Below, piece by piece: positions 14,659 to 21,507 of a stretch of DNA of 29,685 nucleotides. The position numbers and the translations under genes are program-made. The notes under the pieces were generated by a model. That model saw only the letters and a list, made by a program, of their open reading frames with translations, was not told the DNA's origin and did no database searches. The first letter of the stretch is position 1, and each line of letters opens with the position of its first letter. Source of the stretch: a virus; the IMG/VR virus record IMGVR_UViG_3300042316_000198, positions 1-29,685 of that record; one strand, 5' to 3'.

Positions 14659-14939
14659 GCTGCCAACCGGATAGCGGTGAGTGCGTCAAGCTGGCCGCGT
14701 GTGCCTTCAAAGCCGCGCATGTCTTGCGCGTACTCGTTTTCGCTTTCCAGATACGATTCAGCCGATTTCACAGCGGTCTCGATCAAGTCTTCGCAGTGCT
14801 TATCGAACCAGAGAAACTCAGGCATCCGGACTTCCATTTCGTGCATGGCTGTCATGAATGTCACGTACTGCTCAACAGTTGGAATTTCGCCTTTGTCGGC
14901 GGCGTCTTGCGCCGCGAAAATCATTGTCTGGATGCTCAT
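14655..14939 (-). CDS. First gene of the leftward early operon, hypothetical
   Basis: 94 aa, helical and acidic (EDLIETAVKSAESYLESENEYAQ). AGGAG lies seven bases before ATG 14939, a strong site that suits the first gene after the leader. Longer in-frame starts would run through the leader hairpins. Being promoter-proximal, it should be made early and in quantity. I do not recognise a family. Confidence 0.65.
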   Translation of the reverse strand: MSIQTMIFAAQDAADKGEIPTVEQYVTFMTAMHEMEVRMPEFLWFDKHCEDLIETAVKSAESYLESENEYAQDMRGFEGTRGQLDALTAIRLAA

Positions 14940-15071
14940 TTGTCTACTCCTGTTGGGTCTAAAAACCCGCACCTTCCAGCTTCGGAGGAGTCCTCCTAAC
15001 AACACCCTCTGCTTCGTTCAGGTCTCGACTGCGTATCGCTCAGTCTGTTGTTTGCCGCTTTCTTTTGCGTT
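14940..15071 (-). ncRNA. Structured 5' leader of the leftward early transcript
   Basis: About 130 bases lie between the predicted start point and the first gene. In transcript order there is a hairpin at 15045-15027 (GACT...AGTC with an inner GCG/CGC pair), a GGAGG-ACT-CCTCC hairpin at 14996-14984 that buries a Shine-Dalgarno-like sequence, and GGGT...ACCC at 14968-14955 just before the real Shine-Dalgarno. An antitermination (nut-like) or translational role is possible. No canonical boxA was identified. Confidence 0.4.
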
Positions 15072-15077
15072 GCCTAG

Positions 15078-15106
15078 ACTTTAACAGACTTAATTAAATG
15101 GCGCAA
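15078..15106 (-). promoter_or_regulatory. Leftward early promoter (PL-like)
   Basis: On the minus strand, TTGCGC (15106-15101), a 17-base spacer and TAAAGT (15083-15078) give a sigma70-type promoter reading into the leftward operon. The -10 box is identical to that of the cro promoter. GCTAA half-sites like those of the central operators lie upstream at 15116-15120 and 15133-15137. Confidence 0.55.
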
Positions 15107-15147
15107 GTGTATTAAGCTAAATTCTTTGATGCGCTAAACAACAGGCG

Positions 15148-15173
15148 TAAAAAAGCCACCTCGATGGGTGGCT
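15148..15173 (-). terminator. Rho-independent terminator of the repressor transcript
   Basis: On the minus strand AGCCACC, a six-base loop and GGTGGCT form a 7-bp stem followed by a run of six T. It lies between the repressor stop (15326) and the leftward promoter, so it should separate the repressor transcript from the early operon. Confidence 0.75.
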
Positions 15174-15240
15174 GTCTTCTTGCGATTCGTTCTTTCTATA
15201 GCATTAACGCCATAGATACCAAATGTTTAAGCATTTTGAA

Positions 15241-15252
15241 GGGGGGGGGGGG
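15241..15252. repeat. Twelve-G homopolymer
   Basis: Twelve consecutive G lie in the non-coding stretch between the repressor gene and its terminator. Such tracts slip easily in replication and are also error-prone in sequencing. The gene-free part 15174-15325 otherwise holds only A/T-rich sequence. Confidence 0.8.
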
Positions 15253-15325
15253 TAAACCCGTAAACTTTTATTAGCAATTGTTAGCAAATGATTCTGCGGA
15301 AAGTTATACACTTGGCAAAGGGTTT

Positions 15326-15745
15326 TCACGCTTTGAATTTTTGGTTCTGCACAAATGCTTTGTTTTCTAACATTAAAGCGATAGACCCCATGATTCGCTC
15401 GTCGCCCGGCTTGCGAACAAGACTAGCCATTAGTCCTTGCAGCGTCTCACGATCCTCGGGGTCAGCTTGGGCCAAGAAGTCGCTCAGTGTCTGAAGGGTG
15501 CTGGTTAAATCAGTTTTTACAGGGGTGGCAGCTCCGACACGCTCCGGCCCTTTGCCTGTTGCAATCCAGAGAGCATTAAATCCAGTGAGCGCCTGGAGTC
15601 CAGCAGCAGACTCCGACTTTATCTCTAAAGTGTTCCCGTTGAGCCATTGGGTCACAGACGCATTTGTCCTACCAGCCGCTTTTGCAAGCGCTGCTCTGGT
15701 GTGGCCGCTATCTACAAGCCGCTGAATTCTGTCCCTCAACGTCAT
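15326..15745 (-). CDS. Short CI-like repressor without peptidase domain
   Basis: 139 aa. The N-terminal half (TLRDRIQRLVDSGHTRAALAKAAGRTNASVTQWLNG) is a helix-turn-helix of the phage repressor type, followed by the LQALTGFNALWIATGKGPE linker usual in CI-like proteins. The C-terminal half is short and acidic, and lacks the Ser/Lys LexA-type (S24) self-cleavage domain of lambda CI. It faces cro across two operators. It should hold the lysogenic state, but release must work differently from RecA-stimulated self-cleavage. The ATG lies six bases after its -10 box, suggesting a leaderless mRNA. Confidence 0.82.
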   Translation of the reverse strand: MTLRDRIQRLVDSGHTRAALAKAAGRTNASVTQWLNGNTLEIKSESAAGLQALTGFNALWIATGKGPERVGAATPVKTDLTSTLQTLSDFLAQADPEDRETLQGLMASLVRKPGDERIMGSIALMLENKAFVQNQKFKA

Positions 15746-15815
15746 GCGGCTATTTTAGCCAGCTAACGTATTTAATGCAATTGACACTATATATTTAGTG
15801 TGCTAAAGTAGAGCT
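15746..15815. promoter_or_regulatory. Divergent repressor/cro promoters and operators
   Basis: Rightward: TTGACA (15781-15786), 17 bases, TAAAGT (15804-15809), six bases, then the cro ATG. Leftward (minus strand): TTGCAT, 17 bases, TAAAAT (15757-15752), six bases, then the repressor ATG. Two palindromes, TTAGCCAGCTAA (15755-15766) and TTAGTGTGCTAA (15795-15806), fit TTAG-4N-CTAA, and each covers part of one -10 box. Both promoters would start transcription at or next to the start codon. Confidence 0.7.
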
Positions 15816-15998
15816 ATGAACAAAGCAAACGCCATACGACTTGCCGGTAGCGCGGCTGAACTAGCCGAACTTTTTGGGCTTACACAGAGTGCAGTCAGCC
15901 AGTGGGGGGAAAAACTTCCACAAGCTCGCGTCTGGCAGCTCATGGTTTTAAAGCCTCGCTGGTTCAAGAAATCCAAAGCTGAAGTAATTGCCAAATGA
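15816..15998 (+). CDS. cro: Cro-like regulator (P22 Cro family)
   Basis: 60 aa, the usual length. The helix-turn-helix is at about residues 11-32 (GSAAELAELFGLTQSAVSQWG), followed by LPQARVWQLMVLKPRWF, typical of P22-Cro-like proteins. It is divergent from the repressor and should favour lytic growth by binding the same operators. The start lies six bases after the -10 box with no clear Shine-Dalgarno, suggesting leaderless translation. The stop overlaps the next start by ATGA. Confidence 0.88.
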   Translation: MNKANAIRLAGSAAELAELFGLTQSAVSQWGEKLPQARVWQLMVLKPRWFKKSKAEVIAK

Positions 15999-16207
15999 GT
16001 AAGAAACGGCTAACCCTTAGCCCGTTTGCTTGGCGCGGCCAATCTTCTGCCATTGCAGACGCAAACCCAACATTTCGTCACAAGCCGCCACACAAGCGCA
16101 TCACCCCGATCAGCGAGATTTCGATGCTTAACAAGCACAACTCCATCAACACGGTGAAGACGCTGGCGTACGACAAGACCCACAAGATTCTTAAAGGGAG
16201 CATTTGA
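15995..16207 (+). CDS. Hypothetical early protein
   Basis: 70 aa, basic (KKRLTLSPFAWRG, HKPPHKRITPISEISMLNK). Its ATG overlaps the cro stop, and its TGA shares one base with the next ATG. This continuous coupling is the main support; I do not recognise the sequence. A minus-strand frame covers the same bases but fits no operon. Confidence 0.5.
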   Translation: MSKKRLTLSPFAWRGQSSAIADANPTFRHKPPHKRITPISEISMLNKHNSINTVKTLAYDKTHKILKGSI

Positions 16208-16482
16208 TGATTCCACTTGCACGCTCACATGATCCGCTGGTCAGCTTCTTGGCCGCTGACTCTGCCAAGTCTTTTATCAAGACGCACGAAGTCAAGATTC
16301 TCTCAACGCTAGAGCAGTCTGGCCCGCTGGGTGTTGACGCTATTGCTCGTTGCATCGGCTTGTCTGGCCATCAAGTAGGCAAGCGCATGACGGCTTTGAA
16401 GCTGCTTGGCTTGATCTGTTTGACGGGTAACACCGTGCGGTCATCGTCTGGCCGTGGTGAGCGTGAGTGGGCTGCTGTATGA
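16207..16482 (+). CDS. Winged-helix DNA-binding protein
   Basis: 91 aa. The region at about residues 25-75 (HEVKILSTLEQSGPLGVDAIARCIGLSGHQVGKRMTALKLLGLI) reads as a winged helix-turn-helix of the MarR/DeoR-like kind. AAAGGGAG precedes ATG 16207. The position just after cro suggests a second early regulator, perhaps in the place of CII, though it shows no CII similarity that I can name. Confidence 0.65.
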   Translation: MIPLARSHDPLVSFLAADSAKSFIKTHEVKILSTLEQSGPLGVDAIARCIGLSGHQVGKRMTALKLLGLICLTGNTVRSSSGRGEREWAAV

Positions 16483-16676
16483 CCGGCCTAGAACGCGAAA
16501 CCCAAATACGCCAGCACGGCGTTTCGATGATGGCCGCTTACGCCAGATACGAGCGCTCTGGCTGCTTTGCTGACCGTGGTGAGGCAGATGGCCACCGCAT
16601 CCAAATGGAAGCCGCCATTACACAACGTGAGGCCGCTGACGTGGCTTTTATTGAGCAGAGCAGGGGGATTAACTAA
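16479..16676 (+). CDS. Hypothetical small protein
   Basis: 65 aa, helical (ERETQIRQHGVSMMAAYARYE; HRIQMEAAITQREAADVAF). The ATG at 16479 overlaps the upstream stop and the TAA overlaps the replication gene start (TAATG). I know no family for it. Confidence 0.55.
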   Translation: MTGLERETQIRQHGVSMMAAYARYERSGCFADRGEADGHRIQMEAAITQREAADVAFIEQSRGIN

Positions 16677-17425
16677 TGGCCGGAGATTGGATCAAGATGC
16701 GCTCAGATTTACATGATGACCCAGCCGTCTACAAGCTGGCAGAAATTCTGGAGGTTGACGAGCTGCATGTGGTTGGCGCTTTGTTCTGCTTTTGGGCATG
16801 GGCAGACAAGCATGCTGTAGACGGTCATGTAGACGGTGCGACAACTCGGCTTGTTGATAAGGTGAGTTCTACAACTGGTTTCTGCGATGCAATGAAGTCC
16901 GTCGGGTGGCTTTTGCAGACCGATACAGGAATCTCAATTCCCAACTTTGACCGGCATAACGGCGAGTCTTCCAAGGAAAGAGGGCTTAAAAACGCACGCC
17001 AAGCCCGCTGGCGTGCTGGTAAGTCTGTTTCTGTAGACGGTCAAGCGTCTACATCTGCATCTACCAAGTCGCCTACCAAAGAAGAGAAGAGAAGAGAAGA
17101 AGAAATACATACGTCCGTTCCGGACTTGGATGTTGTTCAAAAGATTCCCACTGCCAAACAAGACCCCATCGGGTTCACCGAGTTTTGGCAGGCGTGGCCG
17201 TCCGGAGTTCGCAAACAGGCAAAGGGCAAATGCCTTGAGGTTTGGAAAAAGGCTCACGCCGAAGCTGAGGCTGCTCTGGTCAAGGCTCACGTCGAGAGCT
17301 TGAAGGACTCTGCCAACTGGAAGAAAAACGACGGCGAATTCATCCCCGCGCCGCTGGTCTACCTCAATAAAAGATCATGGGAAGGCGCTGAAATCGCAGA
17401 GCCAGCCTTCGGGAATTTCACATGA
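16676..17425 (+). CDS. Phage replication initiator / helicase loader (O-like)
   Basis: 249 aa. The N-terminus (GDWIKMRSDLHDDPAVYKLAEIL...VVGALFCFWAWADKH) is a winged-helix domain of the type found in phage replication proteins. A low-complexity linker rich in Ser, Thr and charged residues (about 115-145) follows. The C-terminus (FWQAWPSGVRKQAKGKCLEVWKK) resembles the DnaT-like or helicase-loading part. Direct repeats inside the gene (16816-17053) could be the origin it binds, as in lambda O. It precedes a DnaB-like ATPase, its likely partner. Confidence 0.75.
   Translation: MAGDWIKMRSDLHDDPAVYKLAEILEVDELHVVGALFCFWAWADKHAVDGHVDGATTRLVDKVSSTTGFCDAMKSVGWLLQTDTGISIPNFDRHNGESSKERGLKNARQARWRAGKSVSVDGQASTSASTKSPTKEEKRREEEIHTSVPDLDVVQKIPTAKQDPIGFTEFWQAWPSGVRKQAKGKCLEVWKKAHAEAEAALVKAHVESLKDSANWKKNDGEFIPAPLVYLNKRSWEGAEIAEPAFGNFT
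16816..17053. repeat. Candidate replication-origin iterons within the initiator gene
   Basis: TGTAGACGGT occurs three times as a direct repeat (16816-16825, 16828-16837, 17032-17041). An inverted copy of its first eight bases lies at 17046-17053. A purine-only GAAGA tract follows at about 17081-17104. Lambda-type phages place their origin iterons inside the initiator gene, near its linker, as here. Confidence 0.45.
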
Positions 17426-17790
17426 GCATTGACCACATCCGCGACATGCGCCGCGCCCGTCAAAAGCCTTCTGGCGTGGTGACGGTGGTTGTCGGCAACT
17501 TGCCAAACAAATTTCGCAATGAGCCTTTGATGGTTGAAATCAAACCGGGTACAAATCCCGCGCTGATGGACTTGCGGCCTTTGGTTGGTACATGGGTTGC
17601 CCCTATTCAGATTGAAGGCCAGCAAGCCGCCTTAGATCAAGCCGTAGAGGCATTACTAAAGGCTGGAGCCAAGCTGTTCGGCTTCGTTAGCAATGGCAAA
17701 GCTCAAACCCTTTGCTCTTTCGATGATTCCTATGACCAACAAAAAGCGAAGTACGTCCTGTACCGCGAATGGAGTGCGCTATGCAGCTAA
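17422..17790 (+). CDS. Hypothetical replication-region protein
   Basis: 122 aa with alternating beta and helix (GVVTVVVGNLPN..., MVEIKPGTNPALMDLRPLVG, ALDQAVEALLKAGAKLFGFV). It lies between the initiator and helicase genes, overlapping both. No motif is diagnostic, so a role in replication is suggested only by position. Confidence 0.6.
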   Translation: MSIDHIRDMRRARQKPSGVVTVVVGNLPNKFRNEPLMVEIKPGTNPALMDLRPLVGTWVAPIQIEGQQAALDQAVEALLKAGAKLFGFVSNGKAQTLCSFDDSYDQQKAKYVLYREWSALCS

Positions 17791-18743
17791 TCACAGCCGA
17801 TGAAATTGACTTTAGCTTTTACGAGCAAGTTACCGACTACCAGCAAAAAGTCAGAAGTTCGTCGCTCTACGTCCAAGCGCTGCTAGATCGCCTGGACTCG
17901 CCAGTTGTTGAAAAACAAGCCTTCATGCCTTGGCAGAAAACCCGAGACTTGATCCAGTTTCGTCCGGGCGAGGTGACTGTTTGGGGTGGCCCAAACGGCA
18001 GCGGTAAAAGTCTGGTGACGGGTCAAGTGGCGCTATCACTGGCCGCACAAGAGGAAAAAATCTGCATTGCCAGCTTTGAAATGAAGCCCATGAAAACAAT
18101 GGAGCGCATGGGTCGGCAGTGGACATCCATGAGCCTCAAGGATGAATTTTTACTCTCAAGCCCTGACGCCCGCCGCATCTTGATTGATTACTACGAGCAA
18201 TTTCGGGATTGGTCAGAAAACAAAATCTGGCTTTATGACCAACAGGGAACGGTTCAATGGAAGCAAGTCTGTGCCGTAGCCCGCTACTGCGCTCAAGAGC
18301 TTGGCATCACGCATTTCTTTGTGGACAACTTGGGCAAGTGCGTGGCTGGCGAGGATGACTTCAACGGTCAAAAGGCTTTTGTGGATGAGCTTTGCTCGAT
18401 TGCCCGCGATGAAAACATCCACATTCATTTGGTGCATCACATCAAAAAACCGGCGACTGAAAACGCCAAGCCGACGAAATACGACTTCAAGGGGACTGGC
18501 GCTATCACAGACCAGCCAGACAACGTGATTGTGGTGTGGCGCAACAAAGACAAAGAGCGAAAGCTGCAAGAGGGCAAGGCCGTTCAAGCAACTGAGCCTG
18601 ACGCTCTCTTGATTGTTGATAAACAAAGGAATGGCGAAGGCTGGGAGGGGAATATTGGCCTGTACTTCAACCGCGCCAGTCAGCAGTTTTTACCGGGTCA
18701 TGGCATGGAGCCAATGAACTTCTTTTATCCGGAGGGTTCATGA
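17781..18743 (+). CDS. DnaB-like / RecA-fold replicative helicase
   Basis: 320 aa. Walker A is GGPNGSGKS (residues 69-77), the catalytic Glu lies in ASFEMKP (E100), Walker B is HFFVDN (178-183) and a sensor-like VHHIKKP follows (218-224). This is the RecA-fold part of a DnaB family helicase with no separate N-terminal domain, so it probably depends on the initiator upstream. GGAG (17771-17774) with a six-base spacer selects ATG 17781 over ATG 17769. It should unwind DNA at the phage fork. Confidence 0.85.
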   Translation: MQLITADEIDFSFYEQVTDYQQKVRSSSLYVQALLDRLDSPVVEKQAFMPWQKTRDLIQFRPGEVTVWGGPNGSGKSLVTGQVALSLAAQEEKICIASFEMKPMKTMERMGRQWTSMSLKDEFLLSSPDARRILIDYYEQFRDWSENKIWLYDQQGTVQWKQVCAVARYCAQELGITHFFVDNLGKCVAGEDDFNGQKAFVDELCSIARDENIHIHLVHHIKKPATENAKPTKYDFKGTGAITDQPDNVIVVWRNKDKERKLQEGKAVQATEPDALLIVDKQRNGEGWEGNIGLYFNRASQQFLPGHGMEPMNFFYPEGS

Positions 18744-19012
18744 GCCTAGCCGCCCACTACACCCGCCAAGCCCGCACGCCCGGCTGGTACGCCTACAGCC
18801 GCCGCCAAGTGCATGAGCTTGATGCTGACAAAAGCGGCTTATTCGCCGGACTACGCGCAGCCGTCGCTAAAAACCTGACTGGCTTTGCAGTGCCGCAAAA
18901 CGAGCGCGGTGACTGGTGGCTCATGTTGTCCGAAGCAGAGCGCGGCGTGGAAATATTCCTGCCGCGTGAGCCGGTTGTTGTCTATGCAGAAAAGAAGCGG
19001 GGCCGGAAATGA
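18740..19012 (+). CDS. Hypothetical protein
   Basis: 90 aa with a basic N-terminus (HYTRQARTPGWYAYSRRQVHEL) and a beta-rich second half (DWWLMLSEAERGVEIFLPREP), ending in KKRGRK. Start and stop overlap neighbours by ATGA. I know similar small proteins only as conserved phage hypotheticals. Confidence 0.6.
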   Translation: MSLAAHYTRQARTPGWYAYSRRQVHELDADKSGLFAGLRAAVAKNLTGFAVPQNERGDWWLMLSEAERGVEIFLPREPVVVYAEKKRGRK

Positions 19013-19305
19013 GCCGCTACGCCGCCAGAGTAGACGACAACCAAGCCGAAATTGTGGCTGCGCTCAGAAAAGCTGGCGCCACGGTGCAATCGCTGGCAGA
19101 GGTGGGCCGTGGTTGCGCTGATTTGCTGGTCGGCTACCAAAACAAAACCGCCTTGATTGAAGTCAAGGACGGGGCCAAGCCGCCGTCAGCCCGACAACTC
19201 ACGCCAGCACAACTCAAGTGGCACGCCGAATGGCGCGGCGGCACTTTATGCGTGGTCGACAACATCGAAGCCGCACTGCGAGTGCTGAAAGTGATGGCCA
19301 CATGA
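19009..19305 (+). CDS. VRR-NUC / Holliday-junction-resolvase-like nuclease
   Basis: 98 aa. A DDNQAEIVAALRKAGATV helix, ADLLVG (D38) and IEVKDG (E51, K53), then LTPAQLKWH, match the PD-(D/E)xK fold of VRR-NUC and small resolvase-like phage nucleases. It would cut branched or flap DNA in replication and recombination. Its place beside the Ref-like HNH and NinB genes suits such a role. Confidence 0.75.
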   Translation: MSRYAARVDDNQAEIVAALRKAGATVQSLAEVGRGCADLLVGYQNKTALIEVKDGAKPPSARQLTPAQLKWHAEWRGGTLCVVDNIEAALRVLKVMAT

Positions 19306-19589
19306 CCAAAGCCGAAACGACGCATAAACGCAAATTAGCGCAACTTGGGTGCATGGTTTGTCTGCGCATACATGGTGCGCATGAGGCTGGGCCGGTCCAA
19401 CTGCATCACCAGCGCGGCGGCATGGGAGGCTGGGGTAAGGGTGATTACAAAACGCTGATCCCGCTTTGCTACCCGCACCACATGGGCGCATATGGCGTTC
19501 ATGGTTTGGGGACTAAGGTTTTCCCCGAGTATCACGGCTTCACTGAGGCTGATTTATTGGCCGACGCTTTGCGATTGGTTGGCGCATGA
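19302..19589 (+). CDS. Ref-like HNH family nuclease
   Basis: 95 aa from the coupled ATG at 19302. CMVC (C17, C20), LHH (H35, H36), PLCYPHH (C56, H59, H60) and HGLG (H67) give the zinc and catalytic pattern of the recombination-enhancement nuclease (Ref) and related HNH proteins. P1 Ref cuts DNA at RecA-made displacement loops. Whether this one depends on RecA cannot be seen. An upstream start in the same frame would run through the VRR-NUC gene and is rejected. Confidence 0.75.
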   Translation: MTKAETTHKRKLAQLGCMVCLRIHGAHEAGPVQLHHQRGGMGGWGKGDYKTLIPLCYPHHMGAYGVHGLGTKVFPEYHGFTEADLLADALRLVGA

Positions 19590-19756
19590 CCCGGCTCAAT
19601 GGATGCCACAACCGCTGGCCTTACGTCGCTGAGTACCGTCTAAGCAACGGCACGATCCTGCCAAATTTCAGCTTTGGCAAAGGCTGCGAATACACCAAGA
19701 GCGTACTCGGCCAAAACGACAAGGGCTGCACCGGATGTTTGTGGAGGAAGCCATGA
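19586..19756 (+). CDS. Small Cys-rich protein (56 aa)
   Basis: The ATG overlaps the HNH stop. The frame runs through CHNRWPYVAEYRL, FGKGCEYTKSV and CTGCLWR, giving a C/H-C-CxxC metal-site pattern that I recognise from small phage proteins near the NinB region. Function unknown. Its TGA overlaps the next ATG. Confidence 0.6.
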   Translation: MTRLNGCHNRWPYVAEYRLSNGTILPNFSFGKGCEYTKSVLGQNDKGCTGCLWRKP

Positions 19757-19791
19757 ACGTCTTCATCATTTATTTAAAGGAAGCTATATGA
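19753..19791 (+). other. 12-codon mini-ORF coupled at both ends
   Basis: MNVFIIYLKEAI. The ATG overlaps the stop of the Cys-rich gene and its TGA overlaps the ATG at 19788. The AAAGGA within it is the Shine-Dalgarno of the next gene. It may only carry ribosomes across the gap. Confidence 0.2.
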
Positions 19792-20228
19792 AAACAATTG
19801 ACACAAGTTCATCACGCCATCAGAAGTTTTTTGATGAGGCCTGCAAAAGACTGAAAGAGGTTTCTGAAAATTCGGCAAAAAGTATTGTTGGTGAGTCAAT
19901 GGCTCAAAACATGCGACTAGCCGAGCTTCTGACAGAAAGCCGGGTAATTGTTGAAGATGGTGTGTGCGAGGTTATCGATGCGTTGGACTTGGCGTTCGAA
20001 GCCAAGAATCAAAAAATTAAGAGACTAGAAGGCTTGATAGAGGTTGTCTCGTCGCAAGTTGCGTTCTTGAAAACATCCCTTTCAACCGTGGCAGTAAAGA
20101 CTGTTGAGGTAGACGCGCTTATTAAAAAAATGGAAATTTTGAATAGTGGGATTGAAAAATTCAATTCCCTAGTCGAATCTGGATGTTTTGACCGGATGGC
20201 GCGCGCTGCAAAAGCAATCTCTGTGTAG
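19788..20228 (+). CDS. Coiled-coil protein, possibly acquired
   Basis: 146 aa, helical throughout, with long heptad-like stretches (EAKNQKIKRLEGLIEVVSSQ; DALIKKMEILNSGIEKFNSL). AAAGGA precedes ATG 19788. The codons are clearly richer in A and T at third positions than in the flanking genes (for example the run of AAA, ATT and GAA codons near 20120-20165), which suggests later acquisition. No family is recognised. Confidence 0.6.
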   Translation: MKTIDTSSSRHQKFFDEACKRLKEVSENSAKSIVGESMAQNMRLAELLTESRVIVEDGVCEVIDALDLAFEAKNQKIKRLEGLIEVVSSQVAFLKTSLSTVAVKTVEVDALIKKMEILNSGIEKFNSLVESGCFDRMARAAKAISV

Positions 20229-20230
20229 GC

Positions 20231-20656
20231 ATGAGCAAGCTAACCCTGACGCTCATCAACGAAGTGCAAGGCCATGCCGCATTAAAAACAATCTGGATGC
20301 ACGCCAAGGCCAACTTAAACGCAGGTCGCAGGATGGTGGTCAGCCTCATGCCTGAGACGCGCACCCAACGGCAAAACCGATTGATGTGGCCTATCTTGTC
20401 CGTTTTCAGTAAGCAACTGGTGTGGCCGGTCGATGGCCGCATGGTGTCGATGGATGAGGATGACTGGAAGGATGTGCTGAGTGCGGCCTTTAAGGGTGAG
20501 TCTGTCCGTCTGGCAATGGGTCTGAATGGCGGCGTGGTCATGTTGGGCCAGCGCACCAGCAAATTCACCAAGGCTCAGTTTGCTGAGTGGATTGAATTCT
20601 TGTACGCCACAGCAGCAGACAGGGACGTAAAGCTACCGGCTTGGAGTGAGGAATGA
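20231..20656 (+). CDS. ninB: NinB / Orf-family recombination mediator
   Basis: 141 aa, the usual size. RTQRQNRLMWPILSVFSKQLVWP, MDEDDWKDVLSAAF and QFAEWIEFLYATAAD are the conserved blocks of NinB (Orf), which binds single-stranded DNA and loads annealing protein in lambda-type recombination. It complements the ERF-exonuclease pair on the other arm. It overlaps the next gene by ATGA. Confidence 0.9.
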   Translation: MSKLTLTLINEVQGHAALKTIWMHAKANLNAGRRMVVSLMPETRTQRQNRLMWPILSVFSKQLVWPVDGRMVSMDEDDWKDVLSAAFKGESVRLAMGLNGGVVMLGQRTSKFTKAQFAEWIEFLYATAADRDVKLPAWSEE

Positions 20657-20826
20657 GCATGGGCGGCAAAAGAGCAGGGGCAGGGCGTCCCAAGACAAAC
20701 ATCGACGACAAGCGGGTTTTAGTGCTACTCGGTCAGGGGTTTTCTCGCAGGGAGATAGCCGAGCGCTTTGGCGTATCAATCGGCGTTATCCAGTATTCAG
20801 TCAGGTTCAACAAAGGGAAAACATGA
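20653..20826 (+). CDS. Small helix-turn-helix protein (57 aa)
   Basis: The ATG at 20653 overlaps the ninB stop. The start GGKRAGAGRPKTNIDDKRVL is basic, then QGFSRREIAERFGVSIGVIQYSV is a clear helix-turn-helix. It ends with ATGA into the next gene. A longer frame in another phase overlies it but is the shadow of this gene upstream of 20823. Confidence 0.68.
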   Translation: MSMGGKRAGAGRPKTNIDDKRVLVLLGQGFSRREIAERFGVSIGVIQYSVRFNKGKT

Positions 20827-21191
20827 AAAACGACTCACTCGCCATCATTGACGACCTTTTACTATCGTGGCACAGGTGGGCCGACAAGTGGAGTCCATGC
20901 GCAGGTCATGGAAGTTGCGCCATGTTTACAGGTGTGAAAAGCAGCCGCCAGTTTGACAGCGAGGGCGATGTGGCTGACGCCAGCCTGCACAACACGCAAA
21001 TGAAGGCGGTTGACTTTCACGTGTCTGAAATGTGTGAGGTTTATCGGACAGCTTTGCAGATGTGCGCGAGAAACCTTTCTACAGGTGCAGCAGTATGGAG
21101 AAGCCCGCGATTACCGCAGGATGTTGAGAAGTGCAGGGAAGTGGTCGCGGCGGCAAAGGTTGAACTGCTTGGTCGGCTGGGAAATGCTTAA
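20823..21191 (+). CDS. Possible late regulator (Q position), otherwise hypothetical
   Basis: 122 aa. LLLSWHRWADKWSPCAGHG..AMFTGVKSSRQFDSEGDVADASLH and the basic RNLSTGAAVWRSPRLPQD are conserved features of a family I know from the last early gene of proteobacterial phages. It is followed directly by a non-coding region with several terminators and then the late genes, the place where lambda encodes antiterminator Q. The Q role is an inference from order, not from a domain. Confidence 0.5.
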   Translation: MKNDSLAIIDDLLLSWHRWADKWSPCAGHGSCAMFTGVKSSRQFDSEGDVADASLHNTQMKAVDFHVSEMCEVYRTALQMCARNLSTGAAVWRSPRLPQDVEKCREVVAAAKVELLGRLGNA

Positions 21192-21267
21192 TATGAAAAT
21201 AAATGCCACAAGCTCAATTTTTAATGCTAATATGCGCATGTGAGGCGTAAGCACGCCCGTACTTTTT

Positions 21268-21297
21268 AAAGCCACTTGCAGCAATGCCGGTGGCTTT
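21268..21297 (+). terminator. Intrinsic terminator after the early operon
   Basis: AAAGCCAC (21268-21275) and GTGGCTTT (21290-21297) form an 8-bp stem around a 14-base loop, followed by TGTCGTTTT. Confidence 0.6.
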
Positions 21298-21483
21298 TGT
21301 CGTTTTAGCCGCCCGAAAAGCACACACGCACACAGATTAATTTCTCCGAGGTGCTTCATTCGTGGTTGGCTGATTATTCAGCGCCGCTTCACAAGAGCCA
21401 GCGCTAACCGTTCCTTCGGGAAGCCAGATAAACGTCACTGGCATTAATTCAGAAGCTGACTTAGAGCAGCGCTGATACATAAG

Positions 21484-21507
21484 CCGCCCACTGAGGCGGT
21501 TTTTTTT
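21484..21507 (+). terminator. Strong intrinsic terminator before the Rha gene
   Basis: CCGCC (21484-21488), loop CACTGA and GGCGG (21495-21499) form a GC stem followed by eight T. It lies 20 bases before the next gene. Confidence 0.85.

Noticed and set aside
14290-15084. Plus-strand open frame of 264 codons across the start of the leftward operon
   Set aside because: It is antisense to two coupled genes and the early leader, and is rich in Ser, Cys and Arg without a domain.
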